Below are positions 7,366 to 15,946 of a stretch of DNA of 22,862 nucleotides, piece by piece. How positions within the stretch are numbered: position 1 is the first letter of the stretch; each line of letters starts with the position of its first letter. Under the pieces are notes generated by a model. It made no database searches. It saw only the letters and a list, made by a program, of their open reading frames with translations, and was not told the DNA's origin. Location of the stretch: positions 1 to 22,862 of the forward strand of contig CAZHBH010000037.1 in the NCBI GenBank assembly GCA_964530525.1, given 5' to 3'. The stretch comes from CAYNQN01 sp964530525. Lineage in GTDB: Bacteria; Actinomycetota; Acidimicrobiia; Acidimicrobiales; Acidimicrobilacustridaceae. The position numbers were made by a program, and so were the translations under genes.

Positions 7366-7391
7366 ATCACCCAGGGTGATTGCGGGGTGAT
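7366..7391 (-). promoter_or_regulatory. Heptamer repeat cluster, candidate SARP-type operator
   Basis: GGGTGAT occurs at 7374-7380 and 7385-7391, separated by TGCG, so the 7-bp repeat has an exact 11-bp period. A third, inverted copy (ATCACCC, 7366-7372) abuts the first with one central base. Read on the minus strand, the cluster ends 12 bp before the TTGACA box of the SARP-like gene. SARP-family DNA-binding domains are known to read heptameric direct repeats spaced by 4 bp. The cluster could also be a weak terminator for the gene ending at 7439. Confidence 0.5.
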
Positions 7392-7438
7392 GAATCAGCG
7401 CAGTAGACCCTGGATGTCGTAGCAGCCTACACGACCCT

Positions 7439-8548
7439 CTACGGGACGTCCATGAAGCTCTCGAACCCGTAGCGGTTGTGAGGTCCGAGGAACATGAACT
7501 CGTGCAGTCCGTAGCCCACCTCCTGCTCCGAGCCCTGCTTGGCATCGAAGCGGGCGACGCAGTCGACGATGCCGAACAGCTTCTCGCGATCGACCTCGGT
7601 GTCGAGGGTGAGGCCCTGGACCACCAGCTCCCCCTGGTACATGCCGTGGCGCCAGTCGGCATCGAACCCGTAGCCGGTCCCGATGCCGATGTAGCACTCG
7701 ACCAGGTGCGTCACGTCGACCTCAAGAGGTCCGCCCGGTGCTTCGGGAAACGACAGCCTGGAGCTCGCGACCATGCGTGACCCGGGCTCGAAGGTGTGGT
7801 CGTGCTCGGGCCGGCCGAGCTGCTCGGGTGGACGGGCGGGATCGTTCCAGACCCTCACCGCCTCCTCCAGGGTGCGGGTGCCGTCGGCCCACTCCTGTGC
7901 GATGTAGAGGATCGAGTGGTCCTCGAACTGCATCGGGGCGTAGTTCCACATGTTGAACGAGAGGGGATCCTCGTCGGCTCGGATCCCCGCGGGCTCCGGC
8001 TCTACCACCAGGCGCACGCCCCACGATACGTCCCTGGTGCAACGACAGCGATCGGGTGAGAACTCGAAGACCTCGTCGGCCACCTCCAGGCTCCCGCTCC
8101 AGTAGCCGGTCTGGGCGAGCCGCTTGGTGTCGAACAGCGCGCGGCCGTGGCTGCGCACCTGGTGGCGAGGTTCCTCGAAGGCGGGGATGGCCCCCTCCCA
8201 CACGAGGTCGGCCGCCAGACCCCACTCGTTGGGCTCGAGCACGAAGCGCAGCTTTCGCAGGGGCTCGATCACCTCCACCCGGAGCGGACCGACCGTGGTG
8301 TCCATGCGATCACCGAGAGCCTTCGACGCCCGTACCACGCGGTGCTTCGTGCCCCTCCTGATCACCGCGAAGGCGTCCTGCACCCCCAGGTTCGGGTACT
8401 GCCCCATGCCCATCACCATGAACAGCTCGTCGCTGGAGGCGTGGAGGTTGAAGTAGTACCGGTCGTAGAAGTTCCGGTCGCTCGTGGCCACGTGTCGAAC
8501 CGGTTCTGCGATCTGGTGGATCGGGTAGTCGTCCCCCGCTGAGAGCAT
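7439..8548 (-). CDS. Conserved hypothetical protein, probable CrtC/AttH-like two-barrel fold
   Basis: A 369-residue soluble protein without signal peptide or membrane segment. The start is ATG 8548 (MLSAGDDYPIHQIAEP), with AGAGGGGG a few bases upstream; the frame's longer extension to 8668 shows no recognisable sequence. Text such as DRYYFNLHASSDELFMVMG, VWEGAIPAFEEPRH, RLAQTGYWSGSLEV and TRDVSWGVR resembles actinobacterial proteins with paired lipocalin-like domains, related to hydroxyneurosporene hydratase and AttH. The pattern is aromatic-rich beta strands, with a histidine/tryptophan-containing RD-WG motif midway. Ligand and reaction are unknown. It is a single gene, followed by a 178-bp gap before the SARP-like gene. 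Confidence is high that it is a gene and modest for the family. Confidence 0.75.
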   Translation of the reverse strand: MLSAGDDYPIHQIAEPVRHVATSDRNFYDRYYFNLHASSDELFMVMGMGQYPNLGVQDAFAVIRRGTKHRVVRASKALGDRMDTTVGPLRVEVIEPLRKLRFVLEPNEWGLAADLVWEGAIPAFEEPRHQVRSHGRALFDTKRLAQTGYWSGSLEVADEVFEFSPDRCRCTRDVSWGVRLVVEPEPAGIRADEDPLSFNMWNYAPMQFEDHSILYIAQEWADGTRTLEEAVRVWNDPARPPEQLGRPEHDHTFEPGSRMVASSRLSFPEAPGGPLEVDVTHLVECYIGIGTGYGFDADWRHGMYQGELVVQGLTLDTEVDREKLFGIVDCVARFDAKQGSEQEVGYGLHEFMFLGPHNRYGFESFMDVP

Positions 8549-8725
8549 GTGGTCCCCCTCTTGGTCGCCCGCCCGGCACCCGCCGCTGCCGTCGCCCAAC
8601 GTAGCCCCCGGTAGCGCCCGGAGCCCGTGTTGGCTGGCTATCCCACATCTGGGCGTTCGACGGTGCAAAAGTGGCCGCCATCACGAAACCCTTGAGATTT
8701 CAGGGGCCCTGGATATGGAGGTCAC
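8549..8725. other. Divergent intergenic region upstream of hup
   Basis: This 177-bp region separates the hypothetical gene (left) and hup (right). No confident -35/-10 pair is seen. An inverted repeat CAGGG/CCCTG around one G at 8701-8711 sits just before the GGAGG ribosome site (8717-8721) of hup. It could be an operator or chance. Confidence 0.3.
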
Positions 8726-9007
8726 ATGAACCGCAGGGATTTGGTCGGGGCGCTCGCAGAGCGGACCGACACCGACCGCAAGACGGCCGACGCCTTCCTG
8801 GCGGCGTTCGTCGACGTCGTCACCGAGACGGTCTCCACGGGTGAGCCCGTGGCCATCTCGGGCTTCGCCAAGTTCGCACGCGTGGACAGGCCGGCCCGCA
8901 TGGGTCGCAACCCCGCAACGGGCGAGGCGATCCAGATCAAGGCATCGCGCAAGGCGAGGATCACCCCGCTGAAGGCGTTCAAGGACTCGGTGAACACCGG
9001 CAAGTAG
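8726..9007 (+). CDS. hup: HU-family nucleoid DNA-binding protein
   Basis: Dimeric histone-like protein that bends and compacts DNA. At 93 residues it is the short bacterial form, without the long lysine-rich tail found in mycobacterial HupB. The N-terminal helices run MNRRDLVGALAERTD and TADAFLAAFVDVV. The sheet contains ISGFAKF (44-50). The DNA-binding arm signature is GRNPATGEAIQI (60-71), with the intercalating proline at P63, and then IKASRKARITPLKAFKDSV. GGAGG at 8717-8721 precedes the ATG. The gene converges on typA with only 3 bp between the stops and a hairpin just beyond. Confidence 0.96.
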   Translation: MNRRDLVGALAERTDTDRKTADAFLAAFVDVVTETVSTGEPVAISGFAKFARVDRPARMGRNPATGEAIQIKASRKARITPLKAFKDSVNTGK

Positions 9008-9010
9008 CGG

Positions 9011-10843
9011 TCACCTACGGCGGAGCCGCCGGCGATCCGCATCCGCGAGCACCCGCTTGCGGATGCGGATCGAAGCCGGCGTCACCTCCACCAACTCGTC
9101 CTCCGCGATGAACTCGATCGCTGCCTCGAGGGTCATCTCGCGGGGCGGGGCGAGCTTGGCGCCCTCGTCATGGCTGTGGGTGCGGATGTTGGTCTTCTCC
9201 TTTGCCCTGCAGACGTTCACGACCATGTCGTCGCCTCGCGACGACTCACCCACGATCATCCCCTCGTACACGGCCACACCCGGACCCACGAACAGCTCGC
9301 CCCTCTCCTGGATCTTGTCGAGGGCGTACGCGGTCGTCGTCCCCGTCCGATCCGAGACGAGCGCTCCACCACCGCGGTGCGGTAGATCGCCTGCCCACGA
9401 CACCCACCCCGCGTGGTGGGTGTGGAGCAGGGCGGTCCCCCGGGTCTCGGTGAGGAGCAGGCCGCGGAAGCCTATGAGGCCTCGTGCAGGAGCCTCCCAC
9501 GTGATCACGGTGCGACCGAGGTCGCCGGGGCGCAGATCGAGCAGCTTGCCCTTGCGGGGTGCCAGCGCCTGGGTGACCGTCCCGACGTGCTCGTCGGGCA
9601 CGTCCACGACACCCCTCTCCAGCGGCTCGTGACGACGACCGTCGATCTCGCGCAACAGCACCTCCGGTCGGCTCACCTGGAGCTCGTAGCCCTCACGCCG
9701 CATCGACTCGATGAGCACCGCCAGCTGCAGCTCGCCCCGGCCCGCCACCTCCAACACGTCTGGCGAATCCGTGTCGGCGAGGCGGATGGACACGTTGCCG
9801 AGCACCTCACGCTGCAGGCGCTCGCGCAGGTGGCGTGAGGTGAGGAAGGTCCCCTCCTTGCCCGCCAGCGGCGAAGTGCTCACCGCGAACGTCATCCGCA
9901 GCACCGGCTCGTCCACGCTCAGGCGGGGAAGGGGGACGGGGTCGTCGGCGTCCCCGAAGGTGTCGCCGATCTCCACCTCCGGGAAGCCGGCCACCACGAA
10001 CAGATCACCGGCCGCCAGCTCCTCGGCCTCACGCCTGTCCACGCCCTCGAAGTTGAACAGCGCGCTGAGCTTGCGCCGCAGCGCGGGCTGACCCTCGTCG
10101 GTCTCCTCGTCGAGCAGCGCTACCCGCTCGCCGCGCCTCATCGTCCCCTGGACGACGCGCCCTATCGCCAGGCGGCCCAGGTAGTCGGAGGCGTCCAGGT
10201 TCGTCACGAGTGCCTGCAGAGGCGCATCGGGATCGCCGCCCGGAGGCGGCACGTGCGCTGCGATCGCTGCGAGCAGGGGTTCGAGGTCCGCGTCATCTGG
10301 TGGGACACCGACCCCTTCGGTGGCGCGAGCGTCGCGAGCGACGGCCGAGAGCACTGGGAAGTCGAGCAGCTCCAGAGGGGCGTCGAGGTCGAGGAAGAGC
10401 TGCTCGATCTCGTCGAGCACCTCGGCGGGGCGGGCGTCAGACCGGTCCACCTTGTTGAGGACGACCACGGCCGGCAGGCCCGCCGCCACCGCCTTGGACA
10501 GCACGTAGCGGGTCTGCGGCAGGGGCCCCTCCGCCGCATCCACGAGCAGGAGCACCCCGTCGACCATCGTCAGGGCCCGCTCCACCTCGCCACCGAAGTC
10601 GGCGTGGCCAGGCGTGTCCACCAGGTTGATCCGAACGCCCCTCCAGCGCACGGAGGCCGCCTTGGCCAGGATGGTGATGCCCCGCTCCCGCTCCTGGTCA
10701 ACGTTGTCCATGACCCTGTCGGTGACCTGCTCGTGGTCGCCGAAGACTCCCGTGGAGCGCAGGAGCGCGTCCACCAGGGTGGTCTTGCCGTGGTCGACGT
10801 GTGCCACGAGGGCCACGTTGCGGAGCTGGGGAGCCTCGTGCAT
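9011..10843 (-). CDS. typA: Translational GTPase TypA/BipA
   Basis: Ribosome-associated GTPase of the EF-G family, linked to ribosome assembly and stress growth. The protein is 610 residues, normal for the family. G1 is HVDHGKTT (15-22), the switch I motif is RGITI (54-58), G3 is DTPGH (76-80), and G4 is NKVD (130-133). Domain II and the EF-G-like domain follow. The TypA-specific C-terminal domain includes PARGLIGFRG, RGTALLHTHHAGW and the family-typical ending NIRTHSHDEG, then TPASIRIRKRVL. Start is ATG 10843. On the minus strand TAGCCT lies 10 bp before it, so the leader may be very short. It converges with hup; the last 60 coding bases contain a strong inverted repeat. Confidence 0.96.
   Translation of the reverse strand: MHEAPQLRNVALVAHVDHGKTTLVDALLRSTGVFGDHEQVTDRVMDNVDQERERGITILAKAASVRWRGVRINLVDTPGHADFGGEVERALTMVDGVLLLVDAAEGPLPQTRYVLSKAVAAGLPAVVVLNKVDRSDARPAEVLDEIEQLFLDLDAPLELLDFPVLSAVARDARATEGVGVPPDDADLEPLLAAIAAHVPPPGGDPDAPLQALVTNLDASDYLGRLAIGRVVQGTMRRGERVALLDEETDEGQPALRRKLSALFNFEGVDRREAEELAAGDLFVVAGFPEVEIGDTFGDADDPVPLPRLSVDEPVLRMTFAVSTSPLAGKEGTFLTSRHLRERLQREVLGNVSIRLADTDSPDVLEVAGRGELQLAVLIESMRREGYELQVSRPEVLLREIDGRRHEPLERGVVDVPDEHVGTVTQALAPRKGKLLDLRPGDLGRTVITWEAPARGLIGFRGLLLTETRGTALLHTHHAGWVSWAGDLPHRGGGALVSDRTGTTTAYALDKIQERGELFVGPGVAVYEGMIVGESSRGDDMVVNVCRAKEKTNIRTHSHDEGAKLAPPREMTLEAAIEFIAEDELVEVTPASIRIRKRVLADADRRRLRRR
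9018..9080. terminator. Hairpin between hup and typA, mostly inside the typA 3' end
   Basis: GATCCGCATCCGC (9034-9046) pairs perfectly with GCGGATGCGGATC (9059-9071) around a 12-nt loop. After a 3-nt bulge the stem continues with GCCGGC at 9028-9033 and 9075-9080. A second small inverted repeat, CGGCGG/CCGCCG, lies at 9018-9031. There is no U tract. The position, right after the hup stop and within the last codons of typA, fits a bidirectional terminator or an mRNA 3'-end protector. Confidence 0.55.
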
Positions 10844-10952
10844 AGGGTGCAGCAGGCTACAGATGCACGGCGGCTCCGAACGATTCCGGGCTCGGGCCTC
10901 CCCTCCACCGGACTCGGAGCGCTACGCGCGCAGCGCCTAGGTTGGCCGATCC

Positions 10953-12536
10953 ATGGGGATGGATCCGAGGACGCCGGTGCTGGTGGGCACGGGGATCGCC
11001 GCGCCCGTAGGGGACGACCCCACCCGTGTGCCCGACGTAGTCGGGCTGATGGTGCAGGCCCTCCGATCGGCGAGCGCCGATGCGATCCCTGGGGAGAGGC
11101 GCTCTGGCGGGGGCTGCCATCTCCTGCTGGAGGCGATCGAGGACGTAGCAGTACCGCAGGGGACCTGGGGTCTGCCGGATCCAGGCCGGATGGTTGCAGC
11201 ACAGGTGGGGGCCCCGAACGCTCGCACCGCCCTCTACGAGATCGGAGTGCTGCAGCAGGAGCTCTTCGACGACGCGTGCAGGCGGATCGCGAGCGGTGAG
11301 ATCGAGGTGGCCGCCGTGACCGGGGGCGAGGCGCGGCACCGCTCGATGAGGGCTCGCTCCCTCGGGCTGGAGCTGGCAGGACCCGACGATCCCGGTGCAC
11401 CGGATCCTGCCCTGCCTCCGGATCGTACGGTGCGAGCGAGCGCGCTCGGCGTGCACGACCTGGAGATCGTCCGCAACGCGGTCAACCCTGCCACCTCCTA
11501 CGCCCTGGTCGAACGGGCCCTGTCGCATGCCCTGGGCCGGTCGCCCGACAGCGAGCGAGCTGCGCTGGGGGCTCTGTGGGAGGCCTTCGCCGCCGTCGCC
11601 ACGGGCAACCCCTGCGCCTGGGATCGAAGCAAGCCCAGCGCGGCGGCCATCACCACGGTGTCGCCGGAGAACCGCATGATCTCCACGCCTTACACGAAGC
11701 TCCTCTGCTCGCAGTGGAACGTCGACCAGGCAGCTGCCCTCATCTTCTGCTCTGCAGGCGCGGCCGAGCGCTTCGGCATCGACCGACGTCGCTGGGTGTT
11801 CCCCCACGCCGGCACGGTCGCCAACCACTCGCTTCCCGTCTTGCAGCGCCGGGACCTGCACCGCTGCATCGGCGCTGAGCTAGCAGGGCCGAGGGTGCTC
11901 GAGCTCGCCGGCGTGGAGCGCATCGAAGAGGTCGACCACCTCGACTTCTACAGCTGCTTCCCCTCCGCGGTGCAGGTCCTCGCCGACGCCTTCGGGCTGC
12001 GAACGGACCCGCCCGAGCGCCCGCTCACGGTCACGGGGGGCCTCACCTTCGGGGGTGGCCCGCTCAACAACTACGTGCTCGGAGCGCTGGCGACCATGGC
12101 CCCCCTGCTGCGTGCCGCCCCCGACTCACGAGGTCTCGTGAGCAGCGTCAGCGGCTTCCTCGTGAAGCAGGGGTTCAGCGTGTGGTCGGCCACCGCACCG
12201 GAAGCGCCCTGGCGCCACCAGGACCTCACCCAAGAGGTGGCCCGGCACCCCGGCTCGCAGCCCCTGGACGTCGTGGCCGACCACGAGGGCCAGGCCCGGA
12301 TCGCCAGCTGGACTGTGGCGTACGGCAACGGCGCACCCCCGAGGGCCGTGGTGGTAGCCGACGTAGATGCACCCGGCGATGCGGCGCGCTCCGCCCCTCG
12401 CCGGACGATCGGGAGCACCGAGGAACCCGCCGTGTGCGAAGCGCTCGAGGACGGCCGCGACTGGATCGGCGAGAGCATCCAGCTCCGCTCCGACGGGACG
12501 TTCACGCTCCGAGGACCTGCGCTCACTCGGCGCTGA
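10953..12536 (+). CDS. Thiolase-like protein (acetyl-CoA acetyltransferase family, TLP1 type)
   Basis: A 527-residue thiolase-superfamily protein, probably handling acyl-CoA or lipid. The thiolase core has the dimer-loop region PYTKLLCSQWNVDQAAAL, the YSCFPSAVQVLAD motif and the glycine-rich ending GGLTFGGGPLNNYVLG. A roughly 90-residue C-terminal extension (VADHEGQARIASWTV and after) matches the additional domain of type-1 thiolase-like proteins, such as mycobacterial Rv1867-like proteins. Where degradative thiolases carry their nucleophilic cysteine, this protein reads EIGVLQQELFDD (96-107), so normal thiolysis is doubtful. ATG 10953 is used; a second ATG at 10959 is possible. TAGGTT ends 9 bp before the start. 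The gene overlaps the permease by 14 bp, tail to tail. Confidence 0.85.
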   Translation: MGMDPRTPVLVGTGIAAPVGDDPTRVPDVVGLMVQALRSASADAIPGERRSGGGCHLLLEAIEDVAVPQGTWGLPDPGRMVAAQVGAPNARTALYEIGVLQQELFDDACRRIASGEIEVAAVTGGEARHRSMRARSLGLELAGPDDPGAPDPALPPDRTVRASALGVHDLEIVRNAVNPATSYALVERALSHALGRSPDSERAALGALWEAFAAVATGNPCAWDRSKPSAAAITTVSPENRMISTPYTKLLCSQWNVDQAAALIFCSAGAAERFGIDRRRWVFPHAGTVANHSLPVLQRRDLHRCIGAELAGPRVLELAGVERIEEVDHLDFYSCFPSAVQVLADAFGLRTDPPERPLTVTGGLTFGGGPLNNYVLGALATMAPLLRAAPDSRGLVSSVSGFLVKQGFSVWSATAPEAPWRHQDLTQEVARHPGSQPLDVVADHEGQARIASWTVAYGNGAPPRAVVVADVDAPGDAARSAPRRTIGSTEEPAVCEALEDGRDWIGESIQLRSDGTFTLRGPALTRR

Positions 12537-15081
12537 TCGCCTCGAGGATGTCGAGCCTTGCGGCCCGCCGGGCGGGACGGCGCCCTGCGAGCATCCCCGC
12601 CAGCGCTCCGACCACCACGACCACGAGCAGCTGACCGACCGGGATCGAGAAGAAGGTGCCCGCCACGCTCCCTGCGGTCACCGCCCGCACCAGACCCCAC
12701 GCCAGGAAGAGCCCCAGGCCGAGCCCGCCGACGATCCCGAACAGGGCGATGATCACCGACTCCCAGCGGATCATCGATCGGAGCTGGGCCCGTGTCTGGC
12801 CGACCGCCCTCAGCAGCCCCAGCTCCCTGACCCGCTCGTGGACCGACAGGGCGAGCGTGTTGCGGATCCCCATGAGGGCGATGATGATCGACAGCGCGAG
12901 GAGCACGTAGACGACGTTGAGCAGGATGTCGACCTGGCCGACGATGGACGTTATGTACTCGTCGCGGTCCTGGGGCTCGGGCGCTCCGTACGTCTCGGCC
13001 ACCGCTGCCACGGCCGCCTTGCCGTCCTCGAGCGACACGCCATCGGCGAGGGAGATGAGGATGCTGCGGTCGAACGCCTGCACGGCGTGGTCGACCCACG
13101 TCTCGGTGGGCATGAGGATGGCGCCGGCCACCAGCTCGTTGCCCTCGTAGACGGCCGCCACGGTCATCTCGGTGGTGGTGCCGTCGGCGAACGTGACGGG
13201 CAGAGTGGTACCCACGCCCCAGCCCTGCTCGATCGCCATGTCCTCGGAGACGGCGAGGTCGCCGGGACCCATGGACTCGACCGAGCCCTGCTGCACGCCG
13301 AGCTGGAGCACAGCCGCCAGGGCCTGGGGGTCCGACACCATCAGCATCCGCTCGCCGCCGTCGACCAGCGCCACGCCGGGGCCGATGCCCGCTGCGTGCG
13401 ACACCTCCGGGAGAGCGGCTATGTCGACCGCCATCTGGGTGCTCAGGCCGGTCCCGCTGAAGTCGTTGGAGGCGATGACCAGATCGCCCGCGAACGTGTC
13501 GGAGACGCTGCTGTCGATGGTCGTCTTCATCGAGGCGCCCAGCACCGTGAACAGGCACACGACGGCCACGCCCACCATGAGGGCTGACGCGGTGGCCGCC
13601 GTGCGCTTCGGGTTTCGCATCGAGTTCTCGCGTGCGAGGGTTCCCGGCACCCCGCGCAGGGCGGGCAGGGGGGCGCCGATGAGCCCGCTGAGTGGCCGGG
13701 CGACCACTGGGCCCAGCACCACGAAGCCCACCAGGGTGACGACCGCTCCCAGCCCCACCAGGGCGAGGGCCTGGCTGCTGTCGTCGCCCGTGGCGAACGC
13801 CGCCACGAGGACCAGCACGATGCCGGCTGCTGCGAGCAGCGCACCCAGTGCGAGGCGGACCCGGGACGTGCCTGCGCGGTCGAGGGAGATGTCGCGCAGG
13901 GCGGCGAGGGGCGGCACCCCAGACGCCTTGACGGCGGGAATGACCGCCGCGAGCAACGTGACGGCCATCCCGACCACCACGGCGGTGATCACGCTGCGGG
14001 CGCCGACCACCAGACCGCCGGGCAACCCGAAGCCCGCTACGTCCATCAGCGACTTGAGGCCCCAGGCGAGGAGGATGCCTCCGACGAGTCCTCCCGCCGA
14101 CGAGATGGCGCCCACCACGAGAGCCTCGGTGCCGATGGATCGCAGGACCTGGCCCCGGGAAGCCCCTATGGCCCGCAGGAGGGCGGACTCGCGGGTGCGC
14201 TGCGCGAGGATCACAGAGAAGGTGTTGTAGATGCTGAACGAGGCGACGAGCAGCGCTATGACGGTGAACACCAAGAGCAGGTTCTCGAAGATGCCGAGGA
14301 AGTCCTCTTCGATCGCCCTGGTCTGCTCGTCGGTGAGTGCGTCACCGGTCAGCACCTCGACGCCGTCGGGCAGGATCGGCGCGATCCGGGCGGCCAACTC
14401 CTCCTGCGAGACGCCGTCGTCGGCCCTCACCAGGATGTCTGTGGCGGCGTCTTCGCCGCCGAACAGGAGATCTTGGGCCTGAGGGAGCGTGAAGGCGACG
14501 AAGTTCACCCCCCCGAGGGTGTCGGCGCTCCCGAAGGTGGCGATGCCCACCACCTCGACCTGCACGGGCTCAGGCATGCGTACGGTCGTGCGGCTGCCCA
14601 CGGGCAGGTCGCCGACGTCCGACGAGCGCTTGTCGATCGCCACCTCACCGGGGGCTGCGGGTGCTCGACCCTCGGCGATCTGCCACGGGCTCAGGTCTTC
14701 GTCGGTCAGCCAGTTGCCCGCGATCGTGGGCGGGCCCTGGCCTCCCAGGGGCGAGCCGTCGGCGGCGATGATCTGGCCCAGGCCCTCCACCGAGGGCTCT
14801 GCTGCGGCAACTCCGTCGATGCCGGCCAGCTGCACCGCCAGGTCCGCAGGCACGAGTCGACGCTGGATGCTCGATTGCTCGTCGCCCAGGCTAACGGTGG
14901 ATCGCACCACCGCGTCGACGCCGGAGTTCGCCTCGGTGAAGACGTCGTCGAAGCCTCCACGCATCGTGTCGCCCAGCACGAGCGTGCCGGCGAGGAACGC
15001 CACACCCAGCAGTACCGCCGAGCACGTACCGAGGAGCCGGCGCTTGTGCGCAAGCAGTCCCTTCAGGCCCACCTTCCACAT
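12523..15081 (-). CDS. ABC transporter permease, FtsX/MacB-like, 852 residues
   Basis: Membrane subunit of a MacB-type (type VII) ABC system that uses mechanotransmission rather than classical import. TM1 lies near residues 17-37, followed by an extracytoplasmic MacB_PCD-like domain. Then comes an FtsX module (LLLVFTVIALLVASFSIYNT, then RESALLRAIGASRGQVLRSI). Further membrane helices follow, with VRLALGALLAAAGIVLVLVA and LMVGVAVVCLFTVLG. A second extracytoplasmic domain precedes the last FtsX module (ALSIIIALMGIRNTLALSV, then RVRELGLLRAVGQTRAQLRS). The duplicated layout is usual in Gram-positive permeases that work with one ATPase. The ATG at 15081 is one base after the ATPase stop. The linked two-component genes suggest induction by cell-envelope stress. 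Confidence 0.93.
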   Translation of the reverse strand: MWKVGLKGLLAHKRRLLGTCSAVLLGVAFLAGTLVLGDTMRGGFDDVFTEANSGVDAVVRSTVSLGDEQSSIQRRLVPADLAVQLAGIDGVAAAEPSVEGLGQIIAADGSPLGGQGPPTIAGNWLTDEDLSPWQIAEGRAPAAPGEVAIDKRSSDVGDLPVGSRTTVRMPEPVQVEVVGIATFGSADTLGGVNFVAFTLPQAQDLLFGGEDAATDILVRADDGVSQEELAARIAPILPDGVEVLTGDALTDEQTRAIEEDFLGIFENLLLVFTVIALLVASFSIYNTFSVILAQRTRESALLRAIGASRGQVLRSIGTEALVVGAISSAGGLVGGILLAWGLKSLMDVAGFGLPGGLVVGARSVITAVVVGMAVTLLAAVIPAVKASGVPPLAALRDISLDRAGTSRVRLALGALLAAAGIVLVLVAAFATGDDSSQALALVGLGAVVTLVGFVVLGPVVARPLSGLIGAPLPALRGVPGTLARENSMRNPKRTAATASALMVGVAVVCLFTVLGASMKTTIDSSVSDTFAGDLVIASNDFSGTGLSTQMAVDIAALPEVSHAAGIGPGVALVDGGERMLMVSDPQALAAVLQLGVQQGSVESMGPGDLAVSEDMAIEQGWGVGTTLPVTFADGTTTEMTVAAVYEGNELVAGAILMPTETWVDHAVQAFDRSILISLADGVSLEDGKAAVAAVAETYGAPEPQDRDEYITSIVGQVDILLNVVYVLLALSIIIALMGIRNTLALSVHERVRELGLLRAVGQTRAQLRSMIRWESVIIALFGIVGGLGLGLFLAWGLVRAVTAGSVAGTFFSIPVGQLLVVVVVGALAGMLAGRRPARRAARLDILEAISAE

Positions 15082-15082
15082 G

Positions 15083-15865
15083 TCAGCCGCCCAGAGCCTT
15101 GATCCGGTCGAGGACGCCCTCGGGGGTCGGTGAGTCGAGCTGGTCGACGATCCTCCCGTCGGCGAGGAACAGGACGCTGTCGGCGTAGCTGGCCGCTCCT
15201 GGGTCGTGCGTGACCATCACGATGGTCTGGCCGAGCTCGTCGACCGCCTGGCGCAGGAAGGCCAGGATCTCGGCGCCCGAGCGGGAGTCGAGGTTGCCCG
15301 TGGGCTCGTCGGCGAAGATCACCTTTGGTCGGCTGGCCAGAGCCCTCGCGACGGCCACCCGCTGCTGCTGGCCTCCCGAGAGCTCGGATGGCCGGTGCTG
15401 GAGGCGATCACCCAAGCCCACCGTGCTCACGACGGTGTCGACCCACTCGGTATCGGCCTTCGCTCCCGCCAGGGCGATCGGCAGGGTGATGTTCTCGATG
15501 GCCGTAAGCGTCGGCACCAGGTTGAACGCCTGGAAGACGAAGCCCACCTGAGTGCGGCGGAGGATGGTGAGCTGCTTGTCGGATAGCTCGCCCAGGTCGG
15601 TGTCGCCTATGGAGACCCGACCCGACGTGAGGCTGTCGAGGCCGGCGACGCAGTGCATGAGGGTTGACTTGCCCGACCCAGAGGGGCCCATGATCGCCGT
15701 GAACCGGGCTTGCGGGAACGAGACGGTGACCCCGTCGAGCGCTCGCACAGCGGTGTCACCGCTGCCGTAGACCTTCACGGCGTCGACTGCCCTGGCCGCG
15801 GCGGTTCCCGGCGGCGGGGGCGGAGCGGGTGCTGGCGCTGGGACTCCGGGTGCAGGGTTGCTCAT
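15083..15865 (-). CDS. ABC transporter ATP-binding protein, MacB/LolD-like
   Basis: ATPase partner of the FtsX-like permease encoded one base downstream. The protein is 260 residues. A proline/alanine-rich N-terminal stretch (about 5-20) precedes the domain. Walker A is GPSGSGKST (60-68) and the Q-loop is VFQAFNLVP (110-118). The signature is LSGGQQQR (162-169), Walker B is VIFADEPTGNLDS (182-194), and the H-loop is VTHD with H220. The text GFVFQAFNLVPTLTAIENI is characteristic of the LolD/MacB subgroup. AGGAG lies 11 bases before the ATG. The gene begins 81 bp after the DUF4097 gene ends, so it may be co-transcribed with the two-component genes. Confidence 0.95.
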   Translation of the reverse strand: MSNPAPGVPAPAPAPPPPPGTAAARAVDAVKVYGSGDTAVRALDGVTVSFPQARFTAIMGPSGSGKSTLMHCVAGLDSLTSGRVSIGDTDLGELSDKQLTILRRTQVGFVFQAFNLVPTLTAIENITLPIALAGAKADTEWVDTVVSTVGLGDRLQHRPSELSGGQQQRVAVARALASRPKVIFADEPTGNLDSRSGAEILAFLRQAVDELGQTIVMVTHDPGAASYADSVLFLADGRIVDQLDSPTPEGVLDRIKALGG

Positions 15866-15946
15866 GAGCTCGGTCTCTCCTGTCGACGGGGATCTGTGCT
15901 CTCGATGGGATCTTGCCCTCGCTGGGGGCCTCGCGCTCGCTTCACG

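Noticed and set aside
12071..13558. 495-codon leftward open frame
   Set aside because: It lies out of frame within the permease and antisense to the thiolase-like gene, both of which have strong family matches.
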